Below, piece by piece: positions 34,990-43,230 of a stretch of DNA of 51,563 nt; position 1 is the stretch's first letter; every line of letters starts with the position of its first letter. Made by a program: the position numbers and the translations under genes. This DNA comes from Betaproteobacteria bacterium (lineage in GTDB: Bacteria > Pseudomonadota > Gammaproteobacteria > Burkholderiales > SG8-39), in the NCBI GenBank assembly GCA_947478805.1, contig CANJXQ010000012.1:1-51563 (forward strand). The letters run 5' to 3'. Under the pieces are notes generated by a model. The model saw only the letters and a program-made list of their open reading frames with translations. It ran no database searches and was not told where the DNA came from.

Positions 34990-35148
34990 ATGGGCTTGGG
35001 CACTATACTGTTAATTGTTCTGGTACTGGCCTTGATCGGCGTCATCCCTACCTGGGGGCACAGTCGCAGTTGGGGCTACGGACCCAGCGGGGGCCTTGGT
35101 CTGGTCGTCCTGATCCTGGTCGTGCTTCTGGTGATGGGCAAGATCTAA
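34990..35148 (+). CDS. DUF3309-family small membrane protein, 52 residues
   Basis: ATG 34990 with GGAG seven nt upstream. The protein has two hydrophobic segments (LGTILLIVLVLALIGVIPTW and LGLVVLILVVLLVMGKI) around a short WGHSRSWGYGPSGG loop, the exact plan of DUF3309 mini-proteins, which are widespread in proteobacteria near stress genes and have no known function. It should insert in the inner membrane. It precedes the Crp/Fnr gene by 60 bp on the same strand and may be co-transcribed. Confidence 0.9.
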   Translation: MGLGTILLIVLVLALIGVIPTWGHSRSWGYGPSGGLGLVVLILVVLLVMGKI

Positions 35149-35208
35149 TTGTCCGCGCTTGCTGTGATTGATGTCGCAATCCGTCGCCCCCCACCCTTCG
35201 AGGCTGAA

Positions 35209-35955
35209 ATGAAGAACCCATCCGCAGCCGAACAGCACCGGCCGCAGCAGAATGCACTGCTCGCGGCGCTTCCCGCCGTGGAGTGCGAGCGCCTGAGCAA
35301 GGATCTGGAGTTGGTACCCCTCAAGCTGGGCCAGGTCCTGTATGACGCCGGCCAAACCATGAGCCACGCCTACTTTCCCATCAATTGCATCGTGTCGCTG
35401 CTCTACGTCATGAAGAACGGCCAGTCTGCCGAAATCGCCATTGTCGGCAACGAGGGCATTGTCGGCATTGCGCTGTTCATGGGCGGGGAATCGACGCAGA
35501 GCCGGGGCGTGGTGCAGAACGCGGGCCATGCCTATCGCCTGAAGGCGCAGGTGCTCAAGGACGAGTTCCACAGCGGCGGGGCGCTGAGCCGGTTGCTGTT
35601 GATGTTCGCATCGGCACTGATCACGCAGATGGTCCAGACCGCCGCGTGCAACCGGCATCACACCGTGGACCAGCAGCTGTGCCGCTGGATGCTGTTGAGC
35701 CTGGACCGGCTGGCGTCCAACCAGATCAGCATGACCAGCAAGCTCATCGGCAACATGCTCGGCCTCAACGCCGCCGAGGTGACCAAGGCCACGCAAATCC
35801 TGCAGAAAGCCGGGTTGATTCACTACAACGACGGCGAGATCACGGTACTCGACCGCCCCGCCCTGGCAAAACGCTCCTGCGAATGCTACGCCGTGGTCAA
35901 GAAGGAGAGCGACCGGTTGCTACCCCTATTCGTTCAACTCGGGGAAGCGGCTTAG
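35209..35955 (+). CDS. Crp/Fnr-family transcriptional regulator
   Basis: 248 residues from ATG 35209 (GAGG seven nt upstream); a TTG frame reaches 35149 but lacks family character. The cyclic-nucleotide-binding-like fold spans about 20-120, with ELVPLKLGQVLYDAG and IVGNEGIVGIALFMGG. The C-terminal winged helix reads MTSKLIGNMLGLNAAEVTKATQILQKAGLIHY. It continues ITVLDRPALAKRSCECYAVVKKE, typical of a large betaproteobacterial Crp/Fnr subgroup. There is no Fnr-type N-terminal cysteine cluster and no clear cAMP-binding site, so the signal is unknown. A cyclase is encoded 27 kb away, but no link is shown. Confidence 0.92.
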   Translation: MKNPSAAEQHRPQQNALLAALPAVECERLSKDLELVPLKLGQVLYDAGQTMSHAYFPINCIVSLLYVMKNGQSAEIAIVGNEGIVGIALFMGGESTQSRGVVQNAGHAYRLKAQVLKDEFHSGGALSRLLLMFASALITQMVQTAACNRHHTVDQQLCRWMLLSLDRLASNQISMTSKLIGNMLGLNAAEVTKATQILQKAGLIHYNDGEITVLDRPALAKRSCECYAVVKKESDRLLPLFVQLGEAA

Positions 35956-35992
35956 AGAGCAATACCTAGAAATGCATCCGCCTGCCCCTCGG

Positions 35993-37255
35993 CTAGCTGA
36001 CTCGCCTGCCTCGTTTCGCGGTGCTCGCCGATTTTGTGACGTGGCAGTGCTGCTCGAGAATCCGCACCACTGAATCCAGGTCGGGATCCATGTCGTCGAG
36101 GATCCACTGCTGGATCATTTCGGGAAGAAATTCCTCTTCCCAAAGCGAGACCAGGCCGTCGATCATCTGATGCGGCGCGCAGCGCCGGATGAACTCGGGC
36201 ACCGTCTTGACCGCTGCGCCGTCGGCGCGGATGGCCTTGATCGCGGCCCGGGCCTCCGCGGTCGTGATCATCGGCTTGGGCGGCTTTCCCGCCGCAAGGC
36301 ACAGGAACACGGTGTTCATGGAATCGGTGTCGGTCTTGCCACGCGTCACCTTGCGCCACTCCTCGGTCACCAGCGCATCGTATTCGCCGACTTCCTCCGT
36401 CAGCGAGAACGGGTGGAAGAGATCGTGATAGCCGCGCACCAGATCGTTGAGCGCCACTTTCATGTCGCGGATGCGCGGCAAATCCTTGGTGACAATGCGC
36501 TTCAGGTGGCGTGCGACAACTTCGCGATGGGTCTCGGGCACCAATTCCAGTAGCGCATCCTGCGTCGGCAGCTTCTTCTTCGAGCGGCGCTGCGCCGTGA
36601 GGAAGGCCTTCAGTTCCGTCGCCGTCAGCAGGCCGGCAGATTCACGGCCGGCGATGCGCGTCAAGAGGCATGCATGCAGGACGTTCTCGGCCGTCTCCCC
36701 CACCAGGCTCTCGGGCGCGAGCGACATCTCGCCTGCAAACCACAGCGCTGCCTCGATTTCCACCTGGCAAGCGCGCCGCTCGGCAAAACGCGCACGGTAT
36801 TCCGCCACGCTCCAGGGCTCGGCGAGCGAGCGCAGGCGCAGGAACTCGCGCTCGCCCTCGCTGTCCGGCGGCTCGTGGATGGTGGTGTCGGTGGGCATCG
36901 CATAGAGCGACTTCAACAGGTGCGAGCCGCCGCGCGAATACGACAGGAAAGTGTTCTCCTGGAGCGAGCGCGCCGCGCGAACGAGGTTGCCGTCCGACTT
37001 GTGCTCGAGGTAGAGGCTGGCAAGATAGACCATGCGCTTTACCGCATCGTCGAGGTCGGTGCGAAGGTGCGCGGTGCCGAAAAAATCGGCGATCTGCACG
37101 ATCCCCTTGGCGCCGTCGTTGCGCATGGCATCCAGCCGCTCGGAGTCGATGATGCCGTTCTTGAGCCCGTGATCGAGTGCCAGCGCAAAATAGGGCCGGT
37201 CGTCATAGGTGGCAACCGACGAGGCGAGCGCCGAGTTCGGCGCAACAGCGCTCAC
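35993..37255 (-). CDS. Uncharacterised 420-residue protein, last gene of the DnaJ-led operon
   Basis: 420 residues without signal peptide or membrane segments, apparently mostly helical. Recognisable stretches include YDDRPYFALALDHGLKNGIID near the start, FGTAHLRTDLDDAVKRMVYLASLYLEHKS at about 60-88, and a helical C-terminal half ending in a basic tail (KRGRRVS). I do not recognise a family. Its start overlaps the stop of the preceding gene by 4 nt, so its product is probably made together with the other three proteins of this operon. Confidence 0.8.
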   Translation of the reverse strand: MSAVAPNSALASSVATYDDRPYFALALDHGLKNGIIDSERLDAMRNDGAKGIVQIADFFGTAHLRTDLDDAVKRMVYLASLYLEHKSDGNLVRAARSLQENTFLSYSRGGSHLLKSLYAMPTDTTIHEPPDSEGEREFLRLRSLAEPWSVAEYRARFAERRACQVEIEAALWFAGEMSLAPESLVGETAENVLHACLLTRIAGRESAGLLTATELKAFLTAQRRSKKKLPTQDALLELVPETHREVVARHLKRIVTKDLPRIRDMKVALNDLVRGYHDLFHPFSLTEEVGEYDALVTEEWRKVTRGKTDTDSMNTVFLCLAAGKPPKPMITTAEARAAIKAIRADGAAVKTVPEFIRRCAPHQMIDGLVSLWEEEFLPEMIQQWILDDMDPDLDSVVRILEQHCHVTKSASTAKRGRRVS

Positions 37256-37992
37256 AGCGCAGATTCCTCTTCCGCCGGCGCCGGCCCCTTGCCCGGCGCC
37301 TCATTGCCCGCATCGACTTGCTGTGCAGGCTGGGCGCCCAGTGCCGATTGCGCCGCATCGGCCGCGCGCGCGCGCCCGGCGAGAATCTGGAACACGTGAA
37401 AGAACTCATCCGAGAAATGGTGCGCGAGGCGCCAAGTCAGCTCCATCCAGTCCTGGTCGCTCACTTCATCCAGCCCCACGCCCCCCTTGGGCATTTCGAA
37501 CTGGTCCTCGCGGACCGAGTCGTCCTCCTCGTCCTTGGGCGGGCGCTCGTCTTCGGTAACCACGAAGTGCCCGCACTCCTTGAAGATCGACACCTCCTCG
37601 AAGCGCTCATCCAGGTAATCGGCGAGCACCTCCAGCCCCATGTCCTTCTGCACCAGGGCCTCGATGAACTCGTCGGCGTCCACGCCGTCGCGGAAAATGA
37701 TCGAATTGACCATGGCACGCAGGCGATCGCGGTTCTTCTCGGCGTACATCCGCTCCATGATGACCGCATCGGCGAATTGCTGCGGCGTCACCAGCATGTT
37801 GATCACCGAAGGCTTGGACGCGTCGTACTCGCGGATGATGGCGAGCAGGTCCTTGGGCGGCAGTTCATCGAGCACCACCACGAGCGCGTTGTCGCCCTCG
37901 GTTTCCACGAGTTCGGTGAGCGCGGATTCAGCGGCGGTGATGTCGCCTGCGTGGATGAGCGCAGTGGCCTTGATGACGGCGGGATGTGACAT
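37252..37992 (-). CDS. Uncharacterised 246-residue protein in the DnaJ-led operon
   Basis: 246 residues from ATG 37992, chosen for GAGGAGG upstream; the frame is open further but overlaps the previous gene there. The N terminus (about 1-80) is helical and ends IREYDASKPSVINMLVTPQQ. The middle is acidic (TEDERPPKDEEDDSVREDQFE), and the C-terminal tail is rich in Ala, Pro and Glu. A histidine pair in LAHHFSDEFFHVFQ is notable. No family is recognised. It sits third in the operon, 13 bp after the gene at 38006. Confidence 0.75.
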   Translation of the reverse strand: MSHPAVIKATALIHAGDITAAESALTELVETEGDNALVVVLDELPPKDLLAIIREYDASKPSVINMLVTPQQFADAVIMERMYAEKNRDRLRAMVNSIIFRDGVDADEFIEALVQKDMGLEVLADYLDERFEEVSIFKECGHFVVTEDERPPKDEEDDSVREDQFEMPKGGVGLDEVSDQDWMELTWRLAHHFSDEFFHVFQILAGRARAADAAQSALGAQPAQQVDAGNEAPGKGPAPAEEESAL

Positions 37993-38005
37993 GCGTTTAT
38001 CCTCC

Positions 38006-38548
38006 TCAGCTTCTGCGGTCGAAGCCTTGTTGCTCAAGATAATCCTCGCCGGCATCGCCAAGGTCTTCGACGCCGTCGTCACGAAGTTCGTCGGCCTCGG
38101 CGTCTTCACCGTCGGCTTCCTTGCGGGCGGGTTCAGCCTCGCCTGCGGCTGCCGTAGCGCCCAGGCCAGACAGGATGAATTCCAGTCCCGCGGCGATGAG
38201 CATGAAGCGGTCGCCTCCGGCGCTTGCCAGTGCACGCCGGGCCAGGTCCTCCGCCCAAGGCGCCAGCTCCAGCGTCGCCGATGCAGCCTCCCAGCTCGGG
38301 AAGTCGTTTGGCTTGCATGCCACCAGTTGAAGGATGAGTTCCTTCGACTTGAACCTGAACGCCCCATGGAACGCTGGCACCACCATCACGGGAAAGGCCT
38401 CGGTCATCGCCAGAAGGCTCTGGAACTGGTCGCGCTTGACCTTGAGCCTCGACTTCAACACATTGGCACCGCCCGAGTCGTAGGTCAGGTCCTCGATTTC
38501 ATACGCATAGGCGGATGACAACTCTTTAAAAAACGGCGACATTTTCAT
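38006..38548 (-). CDS. Uncharacterised 180-residue protein in the DnaJ-led operon
   Basis: 180 residues. The first 130 appear folded: SPFFKELSSAYAYEIEDLTYDSGG, then MVVPAFHGAFRFKSKELILQLVACKP, and a helical region ending FILSGLGA. The last 50 residues are an acidic, Ala-rich tail (EAEPARKEADGEDAEADEL) that is probably disordered. No family is recognised. Its ATG overlaps the stop of the DnaJ-domain gene, so it is the second gene of the operon and probably coupled to it. Confidence 0.75.
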   Translation of the reverse strand: MKMSPFFKELSSAYAYEIEDLTYDSGGANVLKSRLKVKRDQFQSLLAMTEAFPVMVVPAFHGAFRFKSKELILQLVACKPNDFPSWEAASATLELAPWAEDLARRALASAGGDRFMLIAAGLEFILSGLGATAAAGEAEPARKEADGEDAEADELRDDGVEDLGDAGEDYLEQQGFDRRS

Positions 38549-38823
38549 GACAGTACGCCCTTCAGGTAGGCGCTCCAGATCTCCCGCGCCGTCTCCAGCG
38601 GGTGCTCGATCAGGCTGCGGCGACGGTTGTCGTCGTAAGCGCGGCGCTTGGCAACATCGGCCAGCACCTCATAGGCCTCCTGCACTTCCTGGAATTGCCG
38701 GTGGGCAAGCTCGGACGGGTTTCGGTCCGGGTGCAGGGAGGCCGCCTTCTTGCGGTAGGCAGCCTTCACCTCGGGCAACGTGGCCGAAGGTTGCAAGCCC
38801 AGTATCCGGTAGTAGTCCTTCAT
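38545..38823 (-). CDS. DnaJ (J-domain) protein, 92 residues
   Basis: A compact J-domain: YYRILGLQPSATLPEVKAAYRKKAASLHPDRN with the HPD motif at 31-33, then FQEVQEAYEVLADVAKRRAYD. About 25 further residues follow (LIEHPLETAREIWSAYLKGVLS). The G/F-rich, zinc-finger and client-binding regions of full DnaJ are missing, so it can only stimulate an Hsp70 such as DnaK, with specificity set elsewhere. It opens a four-gene operon (38823 to 35993) in which each junction overlaps or is 13 bp at most. Its partners are three uncharacterised proteins. Confidence 0.9.
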   Translation of the reverse strand: MKDYYRILGLQPSATLPEVKAAYRKKAASLHPDRNPSELAHRQFQEVQEAYEVLADVAKRRAYDDNRRRSLIEHPLETAREIWSAYLKGVLS

Positions 38824-38980
38824 GGGGCTCCTGACGACATCATCGCCCGCTCAGCACAGTCGCGACGCGTGCATCGCGTCGAGCCGGGACGAAGCGTCAA
38901 TTTTAACTTTTCCCCACCCCCAGAAGGAGCAAAAGACCCGATTTACCGCCAGACTGCCCCGGTTTCTGGCGGAAAACCGC

Positions 38981-39721
38981 TCAGGCGGCCACTGCCAACG
39001 CCTCCTCCGGGTACTGCAGCACCAGCACTTCGAGACCTGCCGCGCTGCTCCGGACCTGGAACGGCTCTTCATCCGCCGACACCCAGGCGACCGCCAGCTT
39101 GGGGTGTACCTTGCCGCCGATCAGCATTTCCCCTGATGCCACCACATAGAAGCGGCCCGCGCTGCTGCCGTGCATGGGTGCAGGCGCGCTGGTATTGGGC
39201 GGCACGCGCATGACCCAAGCCGCCACGCCATCGGCCTGCGGCGCGATCAATTCCTCGACCGCGACCGACTCCCGGGCGCGCAACTGCGCCTCGTCCGATA
39301 TGGCTGGCGGGTCGACCGTGAACTGCGTCATCTTGGCCCCGCGCCGCAACTCTCCACGCGATTCCGGCATGGGGAATGCGCCTTCATTGGTCACCGCGCG
39401 CAGCGTGAAATACCAGACGCCCTCCGGCCCCGCCACCAGCGGTCCATAAGGCACCCGCGCCGAGGTGTAGTGAATTGCAAAGGGCGCAATGCGATGCGCC
39501 CCGAGATATCCGCTGCCGGCGGCGACCACCTGGAATTGCGCCTGGCCATGGAAATGCGCCTTGAGGTCGAAATTCGCGCCCTGCTCGACGAGGAACGCCT
39601 GCGGCGATGGGCGCTGGATGTCGGGCGTGGCAATGTAGTTCGTCCGGTAGCCCTGGAAAATGGGCAGGTCCCGGTAAATGCGCCCGCCGCGCGCCTCTTC
39701 AAGCGTGTTTGCCCTGACCAT
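38981..39721 (-). CDS. Cupin-fold protein, paralog of the protein at 46497-47228
   Basis: 246 residues from ATG 39721 with AAGGGAG upstream; the frame upstream is open but lacks character. It contains a cupin-like HFHGQAQFQVVAAGSGYLG near residues 56-72, then YGPLVAGPEGVWYFTLRAVT, and a second half with WVMRVPPNTSAPAPMHGSSAGRFYVV and AAGLEVLVLQYPEE. The same order of motifs occurs in the gene at 46497. The first His pair suggests metal binding, but the usual cupin Glu is not clear. No catalytic role can be stated. Confidence 0.75.
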   Translation of the reverse strand: MVRANTLEEARGGRIYRDLPIFQGYRTNYIATPDIQRPSPQAFLVEQGANFDLKAHFHGQAQFQVVAAGSGYLGAHRIAPFAIHYTSARVPYGPLVAGPEGVWYFTLRAVTNEGAFPMPESRGELRRGAKMTQFTVDPPAISDEAQLRARESVAVEELIAPQADGVAAWVMRVPPNTSAPAPMHGSSAGRFYVVASGEMLIGGKVHPKLAVAWVSADEEPFQVRSSAAGLEVLVLQYPEEALAVAA

Positions 39722-39967
39722 GGTTCGACTCCCTTGCTGATGATTCGTCGTGCCCGCGCTGGCATGCTCTGTGTGGGCGGGCCTGCGCATTATGAACCCT
39801 GACCGGATGCCGTGAAAAGTCCCGCGACATTTTCGATTGCGCGCGACTTTGCCTGCGCCAACGATCACCATTACACTCATCGCCGACGCCGATGACACGG
39901 CATTTCCAACCGGGCCTGCCGCATCGCTCCGCCTTGCGACCTTGGCCCATGACACCGAGGTCCCCCG

Positions 39968-40429
39968 ATGAACCTAGAAGCCACCGTCCAGGAACTGCTG
40001 GACCGCGAACACATCCGCGACACGCTGTACCGCTATGCCTCCTCGATCGACGTGAAGGACTGGGAGGGCCTCAAGCGCGTGTTCGCCGACGAGGCGGCGA
40101 TCACCATGGTGGGCGGCGCGCAGGCCAAGGGGCCGGAGGCCATCGCCAAGTACATCGCGCACCGCTGCCGAAAGCGCGAGTGGCAGCACCACCTCTTGAG
40201 CGTGTACCACATCGACATCCAGGGCGACGAGGCCAGCGCGCTGACCTATCACACCTCGCACCAGAAGACCCAGGGCAAACCCGAGCACATCCTGCAGCTC
40301 GTTGCGCGCTACCGCGACCGGCTGCGGCGCATCGGCGGGCAGTGGAAGATCGTCGAGAAGAACATGGAACTGGGGTGGTACGAGGAGCGCCTGCGCGTGT
40401 CAGGCGGCGACCTGATGGACCCGGATTAA
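39968..40429 (+). CDS. SnoaL-like / NTF2-fold protein
   Basis: 153 residues. It has the NTF2-like plan: helix LDREHIRDTLYRYASSIDVKDWEGLKRVFADEA, then ITMVGGAQAKGPEAIAKYIA, and strands HHLLSVYHIDIQGDEASALTYHT and GGQWKIVEKNMELGWYEER. It shares the R-Y-A-S-S-I-D and W-K-I motifs with the other two SnoaL-like genes of the window. The upstream cupin gene runs the opposite way. A 46-bp direct repeat lies after its stop, then the convergent DUF3501 gene. Confidence 0.88.
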   Translation: MNLEATVQELLDREHIRDTLYRYASSIDVKDWEGLKRVFADEAAITMVGGAQAKGPEAIAKYIAHRCRKREWQHHLLSVYHIDIQGDEASALTYHTSHQKTQGKPEHILQLVARYRDRLRRIGGQWKIVEKNMELGWYEERLRVSGGDLMDPD

Positions 40430-40435
40430 CCTGGA

Positions 40436-40527
40436 GGGACCGCGCGGCCTGCTACGCAGGCTCGGCCGCGCTGCTTGAGGCGGGACCGCGCAGCCTGCTA
40501 CGCAGGCTCGGCCGCGCTGCTGGAAGG
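40436..40527. repeat. 46-bp direct repeat, two units, each with a hairpin
   Basis: Unit 1 begins at 40436 and unit 2 at 40482; they differ at few positions. Each carries nested inverted repeats: GCCTGC-TAC-GCAGGC inside, with an outer GCGCGGCC/GGCCGCGC in the first unit. It lies between the convergent stops of the SnoaL-like and DUF3501 genes. It may terminate transcription from both sides or be a repeat-type element. Confidence 0.7.
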
Positions 40528-40556
40528 ACCGTGAAAGTACGCGGTGCAGAATTTGT

Positions 40557-41165
40557 CTAGCGCAGGTCCGCCGCCAGCGACAGCAGGGCTTCGGCGCCGA
40601 TTCGCGCCTGCGCCACGTATTGGGCATGATCGCAACCGACCACCACCGAAGCCCCTCCGGCTTTCAACGCGTCGCGCGCGGCCTGCGGGAACTCGAAGCG
40701 CAGGAAGTGCACGGCCGAGGTCTTCACGTCGTTCTCGCGGTCGAGATCTTCGTCGGCGATGGCGTAGATGCGCGGCTGGCCCTGCACGTCCACGTAGACA
40801 CGATCTTCGACGCCCTTGAGCCGCACCAACTCCCGCTTGCGCTCTTCCACGTCCGGGTACTGGATCATCAGCGTGGCTTTCCAGTTCGTGCCATCGGGCA
40901 CCAGCGGCTCGTAGGCATCGATCTCGGCGCGAATGCCTTCTTCCTCGAACATGCGCTCGAGGCGCAGCATCTCCTGGATCTGGTAGCGGATGGTGCGCTC
41001 GCTCTCGAACTGCAGCGACAGGTGGTCGCCCAGCGGCACCGTGCGCAGGCGCCGGTGCGCGATGAGCCCCGTCTTGCCGGTCTTGCGCCACTTGGCGTAG
41101 GCCTCCAGCGTCATCAGGTTGTCCGGCGTGATCTTTCCTGTCGTTTCCATAGGGGTTTCCATCAT
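40557..41165 (-). CDS. DUF3501 family protein
   Basis: 202 residues. DUF3501 character is seen in ITPDNLMTLEAYAKWRK, LIAHRRLRTVPLGDHLSLQFESERTIRYQIQEMLRLE and RLKGVEDRVYVDV, followed by AVHFLRFEFP. The start is probably ATG 41165 or 41162 with an in-frame ATG at 41150 also possible. No function is established for DUF3501. It is 22 bp after the Fe-S oxidoreductase gene on the same strand; this gene pairing is the family's usual context. Confidence 0.9.
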   Translation of the reverse strand: MMETPMETTGKITPDNLMTLEAYAKWRKTGKTGLIAHRRLRTVPLGDHLSLQFESERTIRYQIQEMLRLERMFEEEGIRAEIDAYEPLVPDGTNWKATLMIQYPDVEERKRELVRLKGVEDRVYVDVQGQPRIYAIADEDLDRENDVKTSAVHFLRFEFPQAARDALKAGGASVVVGCDHAQYVAQARIGAEALLSLAADLR

Positions 41166-41187
41166 GTGATCTTCACTTTCATTGCGC

Positions 41188-42537
41188 TCATTTCAATCCG
41201 TAGGCCGTGCGCACCAGGCTGAGCGGATGCATCAGTTGCGGCGTGCCCAGATCGTTGTTTTCCATGCCCTGCGCGATATGGTGGCCGCCGAGCGGACAGT
41301 CGGAACTGATGTAGTCGGGCTTTGAATCGTCCTTCATGGCCGCCATGGCGCGGAACACCGGCTTGCCGATCTTCATGGCCTGCTGGTGGAACTGCTTCTT
41401 CACGCCAAACGTGCCTGCATGCCCCGAGCAACGCTCCACGGTATTGACCGTGGTGCCCGGCACGAGTTTCAACATTTCCTCGGTCTTCTTGCCCACGTTC
41501 TGCACCCTGCCATGGCACGGGATGTGATAGCTGACGTTGCCCAGCGGCGTGGAGAAATCGGTCTTCAGCAGGCCATCGCGCTTGCGTGCCATCAGGTACT
41601 CGAAGGGGTCGTACATCGCCTCCTTGACCGCCGCCACGTCGGCATCCCCCGGATACATGAGCGGAATTTCCTGCTTGAACATCAGCGTGCAGCTGGGCAC
41701 GGCAGAGAGGATCGCATAGCCCTCGCGCGCGTACCGGGCGAGCACGGGAATGTTCGCCTCCTTGCTCGCATTCACCGATTCGAGGTCACCCAACTCGAGC
41801 TTGGGCATGCCGCAGCAGCGCTCCTTCTCCACCACCACGTAAGGGATGTCGTTGTGATCGAGGATCTTGAGGAGGTCGTGGCCGATGCCCGGTTCGTTGT
41901 AGTTCACATAGCAAGTGGCGAAGATCGCCACCTTACCCGGCGTGGTTGCGCCGTCGGTAACCTTCACCGTCCGCGCCGGCTGTGCGCCGGAACGGAACTT
42001 CTGCGTGGCCAGTTCCGGCAGCCACGCGTCGCGATCCACGCCGAGCACCTTCTCCATGACGGCGCGCGCGGGCCGCGTGCTGTTCACTGCATTGGCCACC
42101 TGCACCACGATGGGAATGCCGGCGAACGAGCCGTGCAGGTCGGTGGAGGCAAGCAGCTTCTCCGCCCCGGTGACTTCGCCTTTCTTGAACTTGATCGCCT
42201 TGGCGCGCAGCATGGTGTGCGGGAAATCCAGGTTCCACTCGTGCGGCGGCACGTAGGGGCACTTGGTCATGTAGCACAGGTCGCACAGGTAACACTGGTC
42301 GACGACCTTCCAGTAATCCTTCTTGTCCACCGCGTCCATCTCGCCCGTGGAGCCCTCATCGATGAGGTCGAAAAGGGTCGGGAACGAGCCGCACAGGCTC
42401 ACGCAGCGCCGGCAGCCGTGGCAGATATCGAAGATGCGCTCCATTTCCTTGAGCGCGGAGTCCTCGTTGTAGAAATCGGTGCTCTTCCAGTCGAGCGGAT
42501 GCCGTGTCGGCGCTTCCAGTGAACCTTCGCGTGCCAT
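41188..42537 (-). CDS. Heterodisulfide-reductase-related (Fe-S)-binding oxidoreductase
   Basis: 449 residues, GlpC/HdrD-like. Two 4Fe-4S motifs are visible: Cys39, 42, 45, 49 (CHGCRRCVSLC) and Cys82, 85, 88, 93 (CYLCDLCYMTKCP). The first CCG domain has RCCGMPKLELGD (Cys241-242); the second is degenerate at RCSGHAGTFG. No flavin domain is present, so electrons must come from a partner. The DUF3501 gene follows. In other genomes this pair often accompanies a rubrerythrin-like gene, which suggests a role in redox or peroxide handling; none is seen within the window. The ribosome-binding site is not strong. Confidence 0.9.
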   Translation of the reverse strand: MAREGSLEAPTRHPLDWKSTDFYNEDSALKEMERIFDICHGCRRCVSLCGSFPTLFDLIDEGSTGEMDAVDKKDYWKVVDQCYLCDLCYMTKCPYVPPHEWNLDFPHTMLRAKAIKFKKGEVTGAEKLLASTDLHGSFAGIPIVVQVANAVNSTRPARAVMEKVLGVDRDAWLPELATQKFRSGAQPARTVKVTDGATTPGKVAIFATCYVNYNEPGIGHDLLKILDHNDIPYVVVEKERCCGMPKLELGDLESVNASKEANIPVLARYAREGYAILSAVPSCTLMFKQEIPLMYPGDADVAAVKEAMYDPFEYLMARKRDGLLKTDFSTPLGNVSYHIPCHGRVQNVGKKTEEMLKLVPGTTVNTVERCSGHAGTFGVKKQFHQQAMKIGKPVFRAMAAMKDDSKPDYISSDCPLGGHHIAQGMENNDLGTPQLMHPLSLVRTAYGLK

Positions 42538-42870
42538 GCCATTTCCCTTTGAAATTCAACGTTCGCCCGGACCACGGCCGGACTGCGACCCTCATCCCGC
42601 CAGTGTACTCGCTCGTCGCCACAACGCCGCTCGGGTACCGGCCCATTCCTGCCTCGATGACCATCCAGGCATTGCCGCAAATTGTAGTGACCGGCCATGA
42701 CATTGAAAAGTTCGTTCTTTCTATCGCCGGCATAGCCCAGTCCTATCACTGGGCCGCCGCAGCGAGCACGGCTACCTCGAACAACCGGCCCGTCAGGCAA
42801 CGTCAGGCGCGTAGAATGGTCGCTGGCCATCCCGCCGGCTCCGGCGGGCGCGGAGCCCGAGGGGTCAAGC
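42538..42870. other. Intergenic spacer, 333 bp
   Basis: Divergent spacer between the Fe-S oxidoreductase and the lipoprotein gene. It contains a strong hairpin at 42831-42848 (CCCGCCGG-CT-CCGGCGGG) and a TAGAAT at 42812-42817 that could be a -10 hexamer for the lipoprotein gene, but no clear -35. No gene, including rubrerythrin, is supported here. Confidence 0.45.
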
Positions 42871-43230
42871 ATGCGGTTACTGATTGCACTTCTCTCATGC
42901 GGCCTGCTTGCCGGTTGCGGCACCTGGGTGAATTCTGGCGACCCCACCGCCAGCGTCACGGAACCGATGCAAATGTGCGAAGCCCAGTCTTTCGCAAAAC
43001 ATCCGCCGCAGTTTGCCTGGGGCGCGCCTTTCTCGGGATTTCCCTGGGGCCCCACATGCTTCACGACGGCCGGTGGCGTCGTCTGCCAGCCCTTTCCGTC
43101 CCTGCGCGAATGGCCCGGCGCGTTCTACATGAATGCCTCGGCGCGCCGATGGGCGACGCGCGAATGCCTGAATGAGCACGGCTGGACCTGGGTGCCGAAT
43201 TCGCAGGCCACGCCAGGTTCAACTCGTTAG
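42871..43230 (+). CDS. Predicted lipoprotein, 119 residues
   Basis: The signal (LLIALLSCGLLAGC) ends in a lipobox LLAGC with the modified Cys at 16; GAGGGG precedes the ATG. The mature part has several cysteines and many Trp, Pro and Phe residues (QFAWGAPFSGFPWGP, WPGAFYMNASARRWATRECLNEHGWTWVP). This looks like an outer-membrane or periplasm-facing lipoprotein of unknown function. Its TAG stop overlaps the convergent SDR stop by 4 bp. Confidence 0.85.
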   Translation: MRLLIALLSCGLLAGCGTWVNSGDPTASVTEPMQMCEAQSFAKHPPQFAWGAPFSGFPWGPTCFTTAGGVVCQPFPSLREWPGAFYMNASARRWATRECLNEHGWTWVPNSQATPGSTR

